Source: QHXW01 sp963768075 (GTDB lineage Bacteria; Acidobacteriota; Terriglobia; Bryobacterales; Bryobacteraceae). From it: a stretch of DNA of 64,000 nucleotides. Made by a program: the position numbers and the translations under genes. Numbering within the stretch: position 1 is the first letter of the stretch; each line of letters begins with the position of its first letter. The stretch covers positions 62,001-126,000 of the forward strand of contig CAVYHD010000001.1 in the NCBI GenBank assembly GCA_963768075.1, given 5' to 3'. A model generated the notes under the pieces. That model had not been told where the DNA came from and made no database searches. It saw only the letters and a program-made list of their open reading frames with translations. Of the stretch, positions 35,946-46,650 are shown in pieces.

Positions 35946-37433
35946 AGAAGGCAAAAAGCAGCGGTAGCCGCCGCAGACCGCCGAGCAGCAAGCGGGCGGG
36001 TGGGCTGTTCGATCAGATTGTAGAGCAGGGCCGCTTGGCGCAGGACCCGGCGGCGCGGGAGCGCGGCAAGAACCTGGTGAAGGAGTTCGTCAGCCAGGTG
36101 CTGCAAGGCGAGATGACCGTCTCGCGCGACGCCGAGGCGATGATCAACGCGCGCATCGCGCAGATCGACCACCTGATTTCGCTCCAGTTGAACGAGGTCC
36201 TGCACCATCCCGACTTCCAGAAGCTGGAAGGCACGTGGCGCGGCTTGAAGTACCTGCTGGACCAGAGCGAAACCAGCGACATGCTGAAGATCAAGATCCT
36301 CAACTGCAGCAAGAGGGAGCTGCTGCGAGACCTGCAGCGGGCGCCGGAGTTCGATCAGAGCGCGCTATTCAAGAAGGTATACGAAGAGGAGTTCGGCGTC
36401 TTCGGCGGCGCGCCGTTTCGGCGCCTGATGGGCGACTACGAGTTCGGCAAAGGTCCGGAGGATATCGAGCTCGCTGGAGAAGGTCTCCCAGGTGGCGGCG
36501 GCGGCGCACGCGCCGTTCCTTTCGGCGGCGGCTCCGGACATGTTCAACATGGAGAGCTATACCAGCCTGGATGCGCCGCGCGACATCGCCAAGATCTTCG
36601 ACACCACCGAATACGCGAAGTGGAAGTCCTTCCGGCAGTCGGAGGACTCGCGCTACGTGGCCCTGAGCCTGCCGCACATTCTGATGCGCCTGCCGTACGG
36701 CAAGGACAACGTGCAGGTGGACGGCTTCAATTACGAAGAGGCGGTGGACGGCACCGACCACAGCAAGTATCTCTGGGGCAACGCGGCCTGGGCGCTGGGC
36801 GCGCGGCTGACCCAGTCTTTCGCGCAATACGGCTGGTGCGCCGCGATCCGCGGCGTGGAGGGCGGCGGATTGGTGGAGGGCTTGCCGACGCATAACTTCC
36901 GTACCGACGAAGGCGACATCGCGCTAAAATGCCCGACCGAAGTGCAGATCACCGACCGCCGCGAAAAGGAGCTGGCGGATCAGGGCTTCGTTCCGCTGGT
37001 GCACTGCAAGGGCACCGATTACGCCGCGTTCTTCAGCGTGCAGTCATGCCAAAAACCCAAGCTGTACGACAAGGAGGCGGCCAACGCCAACGCGCGACTT
37101 TCGGCGCAGATCCCGTACATTCTGGCGGTATCCCGTTTCGCGCACTATCTGAAGGCCATGATGCGCGACAAGATCGGCAGCTTCATGTCGCGATCAGACT
37201 GTGAACGGTTCCTGAATCAATGGATTATGAACTATGTCACGCCGGACGATAATGCGTCGCCCAGCGTTAAGGCCAGTCACCCGCTGCGCGATGCCACCAT
37301 CGAAGTGAGCGAAGTGCCCGGCAAGCCCGGTGTTTACCGCGCCGTGGCATTCCTCAAGCCACACTTCCAGCTCGACGAATTGTCGGTGTCCCTGCGCCTG
37401 GTCGCGGAGCTGCCGGCGTCGGCAAGGAAGTAG
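35938..37433 (+). pseudogene. tssC: Type VI sheath protein TssC (VipB), interrupted near the start
   Basis: Starts at ATG 35938 (MPEEGKKQR) and meets a TAG at 35965, which a single T-to-C change would make CAG. The frame then shifts near 36000 into GLFDQIVEQGRLAQDP and again near 36471, where an extra base separates GPEDIEL from LEKVSQVAAAAHAP. From 36492 to the stop the sequence is intact TssC: MFNMESYTSLDAPRDIA, VDGFNYEEAVDGTDHSKYLW, and the C-terminal DNASPSVKASHPLRDATIEV. Without the breaks it would have about 498 residues, normal for TssC. Confidence 0.85.
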
Positions 37434-37482
37434 ATCCCGTGGGGTTGTCGAAGAAGCGCAAAGGAAAAAGGAGAATAAACAA

Positions 37483-37968
37483 ATGGCTTTTGATGCATTT
37501 TTGAAAATCGATGGTATCAAGGGAGAGTCCAAGGATTCGAAACATAAAGATCATTTCGATCTGCTTTCGTTTTCTTGGGGCGTCGCCAATACTGGGAGCT
37601 TTGGGGCGGGGGGAGGCGGAGGAACTGGCGTCGTTTCGGTGGGGGATCTCCATTTGACGATGCACCAGAACAATGCCAGCCCCAAACTCAATGTGGCTTG
37701 CTGTAGCGGCGAGCACTTCGCCAAAGCGACTCTGTATGTCCGGAAAGCCGGAAAAGAGCAGATAGAATTTCTCACTGTTGACTTAGAAGAGGTGCTGATT
37801 TCTTCTTACTCTTCGGGCGGATCCGCCGGCGGCGACGGCCATGTTGTCGACCAGTTCTCGCTGAACTTCGGCAAATTTAAGCATACGTACAAGGAGCAAA
37901 AGCCGGATGGCTCCGCGGGCGCCGCAATTGTGGCGGGATGGGATGTCCAAGGGAAGAAGTCGACCTAA
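37483..37968 (+). CDS. hcp: Type VI tube protein Hcp (TssD)
   Basis: 161 residues from ATG 37483, preceded by AAAAAGGAGAATAAACAA. Hcp features: AFDAFLKIDGIKGESKD at the N-terminus, the DLLSFSWGVAN strand, and QFSLNFGKFKHTYKEQKPDG near the C-terminus. A glycine run (GAGGGGGTG) replaces the usual loop and there is a CC pair in NVACCSG. Hcp hexamers stack inside the sheath and are exported. The first intact gene of the cluster. Confidence 0.93.
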   Translation: MAFDAFLKIDGIKGESKDSKHKDHFDLLSFSWGVANTGSFGAGGGGGTGVVSVGDLHLTMHQNNASPKLNVACCSGEHFAKATLYVRKAGKEQIEFLTVDLEEVLISSYSSGGSAGGDGHVVDQFSLNFGKFKHTYKEQKPDGSAGAAIVAGWDVQGKKST

Positions 37969-37991
37969 ACCTGCCGTTTCCCCGCTGAATC

Positions 37992-38711
37992 ATGAACGCT
38001 CAGGCGCAGTTTCAGGCCGGTAAACTCAATGAAGCGGTGCAGGCGCTTGGCGCCGAGTTGCGGGATAACCCGACCGATGCCAAGCGCCGCACGTTCTTGT
38101 TCGAGCTGTTGTGTTTCGCGGGCGATTACACGCGCGCGGAAAAACAACTGGATGTGCTGGCGTCGGACGGACGCGCGGCGGAAATGGGCGCGCTCTTGTA
38201 CCGCGCTGCGCTTCACGCCGAGCGGATCCGCCAAACTATCTTCGACAAGCAAGACTACCCGCTCACGGAACCGGAATCCGACGCGCCCCTTTCCGGAACC
38301 CTGAACGGCAAGCCGTTTGAGTTCTTCTCCGATTGCGACCCCCGGTTAGGCGCCCGGCTCGAAGTTTTCGCGGCCGGCGATTATCTCTGGATTCCCCTGC
38401 ATCATGTCGCCTCGATCGAGTTGCAGGCGCCGACCCGTTTGCGCGATCTGCTTTGGACGCCTGCCATCGTGCGCACAGGGCCGGCCTTCAAGGGCAAAGA
38501 ATTGGGCGAGGTTCTGTTGCCCACGCTCTCTCCTCTTTCCTGGAAACACTCCGACGATCAAGTTCGCCTGGGTCGCGCTACCGACTGGCAAGACGACGGA
38601 ACGGGAAACGTCGTTCCCGTCGGACAAAAAATGTTCGCAGTCGACGACGACGAGATTCCCATCCTCGAAATTCGCAAGGTGGAGTTTGCCGCGGCAGAGG
38701 CGGCTCCGTAA
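37992..38711 (+). CDS. tagJ: Type VI accessory protein TagJ (ImpE)
   Basis: 239 residues. N-terminal helical repeats (AGKLNEAVQALGAELRDNPT, then RRTFLFELLCFAGDYTRAEK) and a C-terminal beta domain (YLWIPLHHVASIELQAP, RDLLWTPAIVRTGPAFKG) are the ImpE pattern. TagJ binds the TssB N-terminus in those clusters that have it and is linked to ClpV-based sheath recycling (family knowledge). Six bases before tssA. Confidence 0.88.
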   Translation: MNAQAQFQAGKLNEAVQALGAELRDNPTDAKRRTFLFELLCFAGDYTRAEKQLDVLASDGRAAEMGALLYRAALHAERIRQTIFDKQDYPLTEPESDAPLSGTLNGKPFEFFSDCDPRLGARLEVFAAGDYLWIPLHHVASIELQAPTRLRDLLWTPAIVRTGPAFKGKELGEVLLPTLSPLSWKHSDDQVRLGRATDWQDDGTGNVVPVGQKMFAVDDDEIPILEIRKVEFAAAEAAP

Positions 38712-38717
38712 TTCCCC

Positions 38718-40517
38718 ATGCCCCTCCGCGACGATCTGTTAAGCCCCATTCCGGGTGAGAATCCGAGTGGCGCAAATCTCCGTTATGCTCCCGTCTACGA
38801 CAAAATTAAAGAGGCCCGGCGCGAGGACGACGATGCCCCGCAGGGCGAATGGACGCACGAACGCAAGATCGCGGACTGGAAGCAAGTCATCAAACTTGCC
38901 GGCGACGCCCTGGCTACCAAGGGCAAGGACCTTCAGTTAGCGGCCTGGATCACCGAAGCCGCGCTGCGCAGTGAAGGCTTCCCCGGGCTGCTCGTGGGCC
39001 TGAAAACTCTCCAAGGTCTGGTCGAGAACTTCTGGGAAACTCTGTATCCGGAAATCGAAGAGGGCGACACCGAGTTGCGCATGGCGCCGCTTGATTGGGT
39101 GGGCTCGCGGCTCGACCAAGCCGTCCACCAGGTGGGGATCACGCGGAGTGGATTGGACTGGTTCCAGTTTAAGCAGTCGCGCCAGGTGGGCTATGAAGCG
39201 GACGCCGCCGCAACCAGCGAGAAAACCGAAGCGCGCGCCCAAGCCATTGCCGAAGGTAAGGTCACCGGCGAAGACTTCGACTCCGCGTTCAACGCTACCC
39301 CGAAGGCGTTTTACGTTGAGAGCAAACAAAGCTTGGACGAGTGCCTGGAGGAAATCGAGGCCCTCAACGGCGCTTGTGAGGCGAAGTTCGGCGACACGCC
39401 GCCCGGGTTCGGCGGGCTGCGCGGCGCTCTGGAAGAAGTGCGGTCCACCGTCAACAGCCTGCTGCAGAAAAAGCGCGAGCTGGAGCCGGATGAAGAGCCC
39501 CAGGTGGAAGGTGCGCCGGAGGAAGAAGTTTTGGCGGAAGAATCCGCCGAATCCGGCACTGCCGCAACTCCGGCGCGCGCGCGCAAGACCGTCAGCGCCG
39601 AACCGGCCGACAAAGACGACGCCTTTTCGCGCGTTGCCGCGGTTGCGAAATATTTGCGCCGCGAAGATCCGTATAGCCCGGCGCCTTACCTGATGCTTCG
39701 CGGCCTGCGTTGGGGGGAATTGCGGGCGGGAGGAGATTCACCGAGCCTGGAGCTGCTGGCGCCGCCGGCCACGCAGGTGCGGCAGGAGATCAAGCGGCTT
39801 GCCGTCGAGGCGAACTGGGCGGATTTGATCGAGGCCGCCGAGAATGCCATGGCCCTACCGTGCGGTAGAGCGTGGCTCGACCTGCAGCGCTACGCCGTCA
39901 AGGCCCTCGACGAATATGGCTATCCGGTGATTGCCAACGCCATCCGGTCCGAGGTCCGGTCGTTGTTGGCCGATCTGCCACAATTGCCCCACTGGACTCT
40001 GGCGGATGATACGCCAACAGCCAACGCCGACACCCAGGCATGGCTGAAAGAGGTCAGCGCGCCGGCTCATGAGGCGAACGGATTAGCCGCCATGCCCTCG
40101 ATGGGAGACGCGCAGCCGCCGGAGAATGGAGCCGCTGCCGAAGCGCCGCCGGATGCGTTCCAGGTCGCCATGAACGCGGCGCGGTCGGGTGACGTGCAAT
40201 TGGCCGTCGAAATCCTGAGCCGCGAGATCGCGCACGAGCGCTCCGGCCGGGCGCGCTTCCAGCGAAAGATTCAACTGGCGCAGATTTGCATGTCGATGGG
40301 CCACGAAGCCATCGCGCATCCCATTCTCCACGAAATGGCGGACGAAATCGAGGAACGCAAACTGGAGGAGTGGGAGACTTCGGAGGTGCTGGCGCATCCT
40401 CTCGCGCTGCTGTTCCGCTGCATGAACCAGTTGGATGGGGACCCCGAGGCCAAGCGCAAGTTGTATGCTCGCATTTGCCGTCTCGACCCGGTGCAGGCGC
40501 TGGCCTGCGCGAAATAA
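38718..40517 (+). CDS. tssA: Type VI cap/assembly protein TssA (ImpA)
   Basis: 599 residues. The ImpA N-terminal domain begins DLLSPIPGENPSGANLRY and continues with TEAALRSEGFPGLLVGLKTL and GNFWETLYPE-like text (ENFWETLYPEIEEGDTELR). A central acidic, Glu/Ala-rich linker of about 80 residues (around 240-300) is followed by the VasJ-type C-terminal domain: AMNAARSGDVQLAVEILSRE, then QLAQICMSMGHEAIAHPI. TssA primes and caps the growing tail. The linker makes it longer than many TssA proteins. Confidence 0.9.
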   Translation: MPLRDDLLSPIPGENPSGANLRYAPVYDKIKEARREDDDAPQGEWTHERKIADWKQVIKLAGDALATKGKDLQLAAWITEAALRSEGFPGLLVGLKTLQGLVENFWETLYPEIEEGDTELRMAPLDWVGSRLDQAVHQVGITRSGLDWFQFKQSRQVGYEADAAATSEKTEARAQAIAEGKVTGEDFDSAFNATPKAFYVESKQSLDECLEEIEALNGACEAKFGDTPPGFGGLRGALEEVRSTVNSLLQKKRELEPDEEPQVEGAPEEEVLAEESAESGTAATPARARKTVSAEPADKDDAFSRVAAVAKYLRREDPYSPAPYLMLRGLRWGELRAGGDSPSLELLAPPATQVRQEIKRLAVEANWADLIEAAENAMALPCGRAWLDLQRYAVKALDEYGYPVIANAIRSEVRSLLADLPQLPHWTLADDTPTANADTQAWLKEVSAPAHEANGLAAMPSMGDAQPPENGAAAEAPPDAFQVAMNAARSGDVQLAVEILSREIAHERSGRARFQRKIQLAQICMSMGHEAIAHPILHEMADEIEERKLEEWETSEVLAHPLALLFRCMNQLDGDPEAKRKLYARICRLDPVQALACAK

Positions 40518-40520
40518 ACC

Positions 40521-41021
40521 ATGGCGCGGCGGGAAACAGACGAAACCGTCACGCAATCGGTGCTCGAGCGGCTTATTGATCAGGCTCCGGGCACGCCGGC
40601 CGACGCCCCGCTGACGCGCGCGCAATCGGTCCGCCAGTTGAAGGCGGCGCTGCGCCGCGATCTTGAGTGGCTGCTCAACACGCGCCAAATCCCCGGGGGC
40701 GCTCCGGAAGCTTATCCGGGCCTCGAAGCCTCGCTGTATACCTACGGATTGCCGGATGTCAGCAATCTCAGCGCCAACTCTACCCGCGATCGCACTCGTC
40801 TGTTGCGGATGCTGGAAGCGACTGTCTCGGCGTTTGAACCGCGGCTTAGTGGGGTCAAAGTAGCGCTGGTGGATGCGGGATCGAACAACGGCCGTCAGCT
40901 CCGGTTCCAGATCGAAGCTCTTTTGCTGATGGATCCGGCGCCCGAACTTATCTCCTTCGACACCGTTCTCCAACTCTCCAGCGGCGAATACCAGATAAAG
41001 GGTGAGCAAAGTGCGGGATGA
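40521..41021 (+). CDS. tssE: Type VI baseplate protein TssE (gp25-like)
   Basis: 166 residues. Signature segments: QLKAALRRDLEWLLNTRQ, LYTYGLPDVSNLSANST, and RLLRMLEATVSAFEPRLSGV. TssE is the gp25-like wedge protein of the baseplate, working with TssF, TssG and TssK. The 3' end overlaps tssF by 20 bases. Confidence 0.92.
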   Translation: MARRETDETVTQSVLERLIDQAPGTPADAPLTRAQSVRQLKAALRRDLEWLLNTRQIPGGAPEAYPGLEASLYTYGLPDVSNLSANSTRDRTRLLRMLEATVSAFEPRLSGVKVALVDAGSNNGRQLRFQIEALLLMDPAPELISFDTVLQLSSGEYQIKGEQSAG

Positions 41022-42849
41022 TCTGCTCCTCTATTACGAACGCGAGCTCACCTTCCTGCGCCAGATGGGCGCGGAGTTCGGGGACAAGTATCCCAAAATC
41101 GCGGGACGCCTCATTCTCGATCCCAACGAGGGGAGAGACCCGCACGTGGAGCGCCTGCTGGAGGCGTTCGCGTTTCTCGCGGCGCGTGTTCATCTCAAAA
41201 TTGATGACGAGTTTCCGGAGATCACCGAAGCGCTGCTGACGGTGCTCTATCCGCATTACCTGCGGCCCGTTCCGTCGATGTCCATCGTGGAGTTCGATCT
41301 GGATCCGGCGCAGGGTAATCTGGGCAACGGCCTGCCCATTCCCAAGGGCTCGGTGCTCTACTCGCCGCCCGTGAGCGGCGTTCCTTGCAAATACCGCACC
41401 TGCTACGACACCACGCTCTGGCCGCTGCGGGTGATGGATACGCAGTGGCGCACGCCCGACCGCTTCCAGCCCCCAATCAAGTCCGATGCGGTGGCCGCGT
41501 TGCGCTTCGAGGTCCGCTGTTTCCCGGACGTGACCTTCGACAAGCTTTCCCTGCGTTCGTTGCGGTTTCATCTGAACGGCGAAGGCGCGCTGGTTCACAC
41601 GTTGTATGAGCTGTTGTCCGGAAAATGCGCGCAGATCGTGATTCGTGATCCCACACCCGGCTCGCGCGTCAAGCCGCTTTGGCTCGAACCGGACCGGCTG
41701 CGGCCCGTCGGTTTCGCGGACAACGAGGGCACCTTGCCATATCCGCTGAGGTCGTTCCTCGGTTACCGGCTGCTGCAGGAGTACTTCGCGTTTCCCGACA
41801 AATTCTTTTTCTTCGAGCTTTCCGGTCTCGAGCAACTCGCCCAGGCCGGCTTCAAGGATCGCGCCGAAATCCTTTTTCTGATCTCGCGATTTGAGCGGGC
41901 AGAGCGCCAGCAGCAACTCGAAACCGGCGTCTCGGAAAAGACCATCCGCCTCAACTGCACCCCCATCGTCAACCTGTTTCCGCAGACTGCCGAGCCGATT
42001 CTTCTGAGCCACACCGTCTTCGAATATCCCATCGTGCCAGATGTCTCGCGCCAGGACGCCATGGAGATCTTTTCGGTGGACCAGGTGGTGAGCGTGGACC
42101 CGGCGGCGCACGACACTATCCAGTTCGAGCCGTTCTACTCCTACCGCCACGCCACCATGCGCGACAAGAAACAGACGTTTTGGCATGGATCGCGGCGGCC
42201 CACCACGCGGCGCAACTCCGAAGCTCTCGACGTTTACCTGACCTTGGTGGATATGACCGGCAAGCCCATCCGGCCTAACGTCGACACGGTAACGATTCGG
42301 CTCACGTGCACAAACGGGGATCTGCCGGCGCGGCTGCCGTTCGGCAATGAGAAGGGCGATCTGGACCTGGAAGGCGCCGCGCCCATCAAGCGCATCGTCA
42401 TGCTCAAGAAGCCGACAAGCACCATCCGGCCGCCTACGGGGCGCAATGCGTTGTGGCGCCTGATTTCCCATCTGTCCCTGAATTATCTGTCGCTGGTGGA
42501 GGATGGCCGTGAGGCCCTGCAGCAGATTCTGCGGCTCTACAACTTCACTGATTCGGCTCACATCCAGAAGCAAATCGAGGGCGTGGCGAAGCTGGCGAGC
42601 GAGCGGCACTTTGCGCGCGTCATTTCCGAGCATGGCATCAGTTTTGCCCGGGGCACGCGCATCCGGCTGGAATTGGATGAGGAGCAGTTTGTCGGCGGCG
42701 GTGTCTACCTGTTTGCCAGCATCCTGGAGCGATTCCTCGGCCTCTACGTTTCGCTGAACAGCTTCAGCCAACTGGTGGTACGTACAAGCCAGAGAAGGGA
42801 GGACTTGGAGCAGTGGCCCCCAAGAGCGGGACACAAGATTTTGATTTGA
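41002..42849 (+). CDS. tssF: Type VI baseplate protein TssF
   Basis: 615 residues from GTG 41002 inside the end of tssE. Starts SKVRDDLLLYYERELTFLRQ and continues GRLILDPNEGRDPHVERLLE and PHYLRPVPSMSIVEFDLDP, all typical of the VasA/ImpG family. The C-terminus (GGGVYLFASILERFLGLYVS) matches the conserved end. TssF with TssG forms the wedge core. Overlaps tssG by 37 bases. The 628-codon antisense frame over this gene is a shadow. Confidence 0.92.
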   Translation: MSKVRDDLLLYYERELTFLRQMGAEFGDKYPKIAGRLILDPNEGRDPHVERLLEAFAFLAARVHLKIDDEFPEITEALLTVLYPHYLRPVPSMSIVEFDLDPAQGNLGNGLPIPKGSVLYSPPVSGVPCKYRTCYDTTLWPLRVMDTQWRTPDRFQPPIKSDAVAALRFEVRCFPDVTFDKLSLRSLRFHLNGEGALVHTLYELLSGKCAQIVIRDPTPGSRVKPLWLEPDRLRPVGFADNEGTLPYPLRSFLGYRLLQEYFAFPDKFFFFELSGLEQLAQAGFKDRAEILFLISRFERAERQQQLETGVSEKTIRLNCTPIVNLFPQTAEPILLSHTVFEYPIVPDVSRQDAMEIFSVDQVVSVDPAAHDTIQFEPFYSYRHATMRDKKQTFWHGSRRPTTRRNSEALDVYLTLVDMTGKPIRPNVDTVTIRLTCTNGDLPARLPFGNEKGDLDLEGAAPIKRIVMLKKPTSTIRPPTGRNALWRLISHLSLNYLSLVEDGREALQQILRLYNFTDSAHIQKQIEGVAKLASERHFARVISEHGISFARGTRIRLELDEEQFVGGGVYLFASILERFLGLYVSLNSFSQLVVRTSQRREDLEQWPPRAGHKILI

Positions 42850-43901
42850 CTGCTGAGCCGGCGGACATCGCGCCGGAGTCCGCCAAGACCGCCGGGCCCC
42901 CCAACCCCGAGATCTGGGAGGCGCTCGCGCGCGAGCCCTACTGCTTCAATTTCTTTCAGGCTGTGCGGCTTCTGGAGCGCCTGATGCCCGATCGTGAGCC
43001 GGTGGGATTGTTTGTTAATCCCGTTCGCGAGGTCGTGCACTTCGGCGCGCATCAGACGGTCTCGTTTCCTCCCAGCCAGCTTTATTCGCTCCAGCGCAAC
43101 GAAAATGAGCCCGCGCGCATGACCGTGAATTTCATGGGACTGACCGGCCCGTCGGCAGTGCTGCCGCACTACTACACCGAGCTGGTGATCACCCGTGGGC
43201 GAGCCAAGGACCACGCGATTCGCGAGTTCTTCGACATTTTCAACCACCGCATGATCTCGCTGTTTTTTCAGGCCTGGCAAAAGTACCGCTTCACCATCGC
43301 CTACGAGCGCGGGGAACGGGACCGCTTCTCGCACCATCTGCTGGACTTGATCGGGCTGGGTACCGAAGGCTTGCAGAACCGCCAATCCGTGGCCGACGAT
43401 TCGCTCATCTACTACGCCGGCCTGCTGGCGCAGCAACCGCGCTCCGCCGCCGCTCTCCGCAACGTGTTGCAAGACTATTTCAACATCCCGGTAGAAATCG
43501 AACAGTTTGCGGGCGGCTGGTTCCAGTTGGATACGGAAACGCAGTGCTGCTTCGAAGACCAGTTGAGTTCCTCGGAACAGTTGGGTTTGGGAGCCGTGGT
43601 CGGCGACCAGATCTGGGACCAGCAATCCAGTGTGCGGGTGAAGCTGGGTCCTTTGACCCTCGCCCAGTACCTGGATTTCCTGCCTAACGGGACCGCCTAT
43701 CGGCCCCTCTGCGGATTACTCGGCTTCTTCGCCGAAACCGAATTCGATTTTGAAGTGCAATTGGTTTTGAAACAGGACGAAGTGCCCACTTGCGAGTTGG
43801 GCGCCGAAGAGGGCGCCACGCCGCAGTTGGGCTGGGTGACCTGGATGAAGTCTGCGCCATTTCCCCGCAATCCTGGCGACACTGTCTTGCTCATTTCTTG
43901 A
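42813..43901 (+). CDS. tssG: Type VI baseplate protein TssG
   Basis: 362 residues from GTG 42813. Family segments: EPYCFNFFQAVRLLERLMPD, VHFGAHQTVSFPPSQL, MGLTGPSAVLPHYYTELV and FFDIFNHRMISLFFQAWQKY. The C-terminal YLDFLPNGTAYRPLCGL is also typical. Seven bases separate its stop from the clpV ATG. Forms the baseplate wedge with TssF and TssE. Confidence 0.92.
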   Translation: MAPKSGTQDFDLTAEPADIAPESAKTAGPPNPEIWEALAREPYCFNFFQAVRLLERLMPDREPVGLFVNPVREVVHFGAHQTVSFPPSQLYSLQRNENEPARMTVNFMGLTGPSAVLPHYYTELVITRGRAKDHAIREFFDIFNHRMISLFFQAWQKYRFTIAYERGERDRFSHHLLDLIGLGTEGLQNRQSVADDSLIYYAGLLAQQPRSAAALRNVLQDYFNIPVEIEQFAGGWFQLDTETQCCFEDQLSSSEQLGLGAVVGDQIWDQQSSVRVKLGPLTLAQYLDFLPNGTAYRPLCGLLGFFAETEFDFEVQLVLKQDEVPTCELGAEEGATPQLGWVTWMKSAPFPRNPGDTVLLIS

Positions 43902-43908
43902 GGACTCT

Positions 43909-46591
43909 ATGCTGCAAAACTGGAAATTCTTCTTCGGAAAAGTCAATCAGATCACGCGCGATGCCATGGAAGCGGCGGTGGGGTTGTGCGCTTCGCGCAG
44001 CCACTATGAGGTCGAGGTCGAGCACTACTTGACGAAACTGCTCGACGAAACCGATAGCGACCTCCAACATATTCTGAAACATTTTGGCGTCGACACGTCG
44101 CGCCTCTCGACTGAGCTGTCGCGCAGCCTCGACCGTATGAAGACCGGTAACGGCCGTGGCCCCGTGCTCAGCCAGATGCTCGTGCACATGCTGACCGAAG
44201 CCTGGCTGCTCGGATCGGTCGACTACGGCGCCGGCCAGATCCGTTCGGCTTTCACCATCCTGGCGCTGTTCACGAACGACGATCTGACGCGCATCGTTCG
44301 CGACGTTAGTAAGGAGTTGCAGAAAATACAGCCCGACGCCTTGCGGCAAAACCTGCTGCAGATCGTCGCAGGCTCGCACGAGGACGCCATCACCGCCGCT
44401 GCCGAGGAGCCAGGCGCGGCTTCCTCTGGCGCCGGCCAGCCTCGCGCCGGCGGCGGCAAAACGCCCAATCTCGATCAGTACACCGTCAACCTTACTGAAC
44501 GCGCGAAAGGCGGCAAGATCGACCCCGTACTGGGCCGCGACTCCGAAATCCGCCAGGTGGTCGACATCCTCACGCGCCGCCGCCAGAACAATCCGATCCT
44601 CACCGGCGAAGCGGGCGTCGGCAAAACCGCCGTCGTGGAGGGCTTCGCGCTGCGCATCGCCCATGGCGACGTTCCCCCGGTGCTGCAAAACGTAACGCTG
44701 CGCACGCTCGATCTCGCGCTCCTGCAGGCCGGCGCGGGCGTGAAAGGCGAATTCGAAAATCGGCTCAAAGGATTGATCGAGGAAGTCAAAAGCTCGCCTA
44801 CTCCCATCATTTTGTTCATCGATGAAGCCCACACCATGATCGGCGCGGGCGGCCAGGCGGGCCAAAATGATGCCGCCAACCTGCTGAAACCGGCCCTCGC
44901 GCGTGGCGAGTTGCGCACCATCGCCGCCACCACGTGGTCCGAATACAAGAAATACTTCGAGAAGGACGCCGCCCTGGCGCGCCGCTTCCAGGTCGTCAAG
45001 GTGGAAGAGCCGACCGAAGAAAAGTGCCGCGTGATGCTGCGCGGCCTCGTTCCCATGCTCGAAAAGCATCACAATGTCCGCATCCTGGATGACGGATTGG
45101 CAGCGGCGGTGAAGCTCTCGCACCGCTATTTGCCCGATCGCCAGCTTCCCGACAAGGCCGTCAGCGTGCTCGATACCGCGTGTGCGCGGCTGGCGCTCGG
45201 CCAGAACGCCATTCCGCCGGCCATCGAAGACGCCACCCGCACGCTCGACGATCTGGCCGTCCAGACGCGCGTTCTCGAGCGCGAATCCGCGCTGGGCGCG
45301 GACCACAAGGAGCGCCTCGAGGAAATCTCCGGCCACCGCGCCGAGACCGAATCCCAGCTCGCCGCCATGCGCGAGCGCTGGGAAAAAGAGCGCGATCTCG
45401 TCTCGCGTATTCGCGAAGTGCGCTCGAAACTCGAAGGAACCGGTGCGCCGGCGCCCGCTGCCTCCGGCGATGCCCAGGCAGCGGCCGCGCAGCCGGCTCT
45501 CGATCCCGCGCCTCTGCGCGCCGAGCTCGTCAAGCTGAACACCGAGCTCGAACAGATCCAGGGGGAAACGCCGCTCATCCGCGTCTGCGTCGATTCGCAG
45601 ATCGTTGGCGACGTCATCTCCGCCTGGACCGGCATTCCCGTCGGGAAGATGCTGAAGGATGAGATCGCAATCCGTCCTCACCCTCGACCGGCAGTTGGGG
45701 CAGCGCGTCATCGGCCAATCGCATGCGCTCGCCGCCATCGCCGAACGAATTCGCACCGCGCGCGCCAGCCTGGAAGATCCCAACAAGCCGGTCGGCGTCT
45801 TCTTGCTCGTGGGACCCAGCGGCGTCGGCAAAACCGAAACCGCATTGGCGCTCTCCGACTTGCTCTATGGCGGCGAGCGCAATCTCATCACCATCAACAT
45901 GTCCGAGTTTCAGGAGGCGCACACCGTCTCCACACTCAAAGGCTCGCCCCCCGGATACGTCGGCTACGGCGAAGGCGGCGTGCTCACCGAGGCCGTCCGG
46001 CGCAGGCCGTATTCCGTCGTGCTGCTCGATGAAGTGGAGAAGGCCCATCCCGACGTCCTCGAGCTCTTCTTCCAGGTCTTCGACAAGGGCATGATGGAGG
46101 ACGGTGAAGGCCGCGAGATCGATTTCAAGAACAACATCATCATTCTGACCTCCAATGCCGGCACCGATACGCTCATGAAGCTCACCGCCGATCCCGAAAC
46201 CATGCCCGGGCCGGAAGGGCTGGTCAAAGCGCTCAAGCCCGAGCTGAACAAAGTCTTCAAACCCGCGTTTCTCGGCCGCCTCGTGATCATCCCCTATTTT
46301 CCGGTGCGCGACGAAGCCCTCAAGAAAATCATCACGCTCAAGCTCGGCAAGATCCAGCGCCGGCTATTCGAGAATCACAGGATTCAGTTGACCTACGACG
46401 ACCCGCTCGTCGAAGAGGTGGCGCGGCGGTGTACGGAGGTGGAAAGCGGCGCGCGAAACGTGGACAACATTCTGACCAACACACTTCTGCCGGAAATTTC
46501 ACGGCGGATTCTTAGCGGCCTGGCGGAAAGGCAGCGCCTCAGCGCCATCCACGTGACCACGGGCGCGGACGGCGCATTCGTGTACAACTAG
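43909..46591 (+). pseudogene. clpV: Type VI AAA+ ATPase ClpV (TssH), one frameshift
   Basis: Class I Clp ATPase of about 893 residues when joined. N-domain (EVEVEHYLTKLLDETDSDL), then a first ATPase domain with Walker A GEAGVGKTAVVEG and Walker B ILFIDEAHTMIGAG, a ClpB-like coiled-coil middle, and a second ATPase with GPSGVGKTETALA and VVLLDEVEKAHPDV. The frame breaks near 45664-45670: AGGATGAGATCGCAATCC switches from DEIAIR to QSVLTLDRQLGQRVIGQ; one extra base explains it. ClpV disassembles contracted TssBC sheaths. An independent restart at 45659 is unlikely because it would lack the first ATPase. Confidence 0.87.
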
Positions 46592-46650
46592 TCAACAACC
46601 GCGGTGGTTGCCCTTAGGGGGCTGGCTGTACTCGTGAACAGGAGACAACG

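Noticed and set aside
40948..42834. Minus-strand frame of 628 codons
   Set aside because: It is exactly antisense to tssF, which has strong family motifs; the product resembles nothing.
43891..45831. Minus-strand frame of 646 codons
   Set aside because: Antisense to clpV, whose Walker motifs and length are clear; long antisense frames are expected at this GC content.
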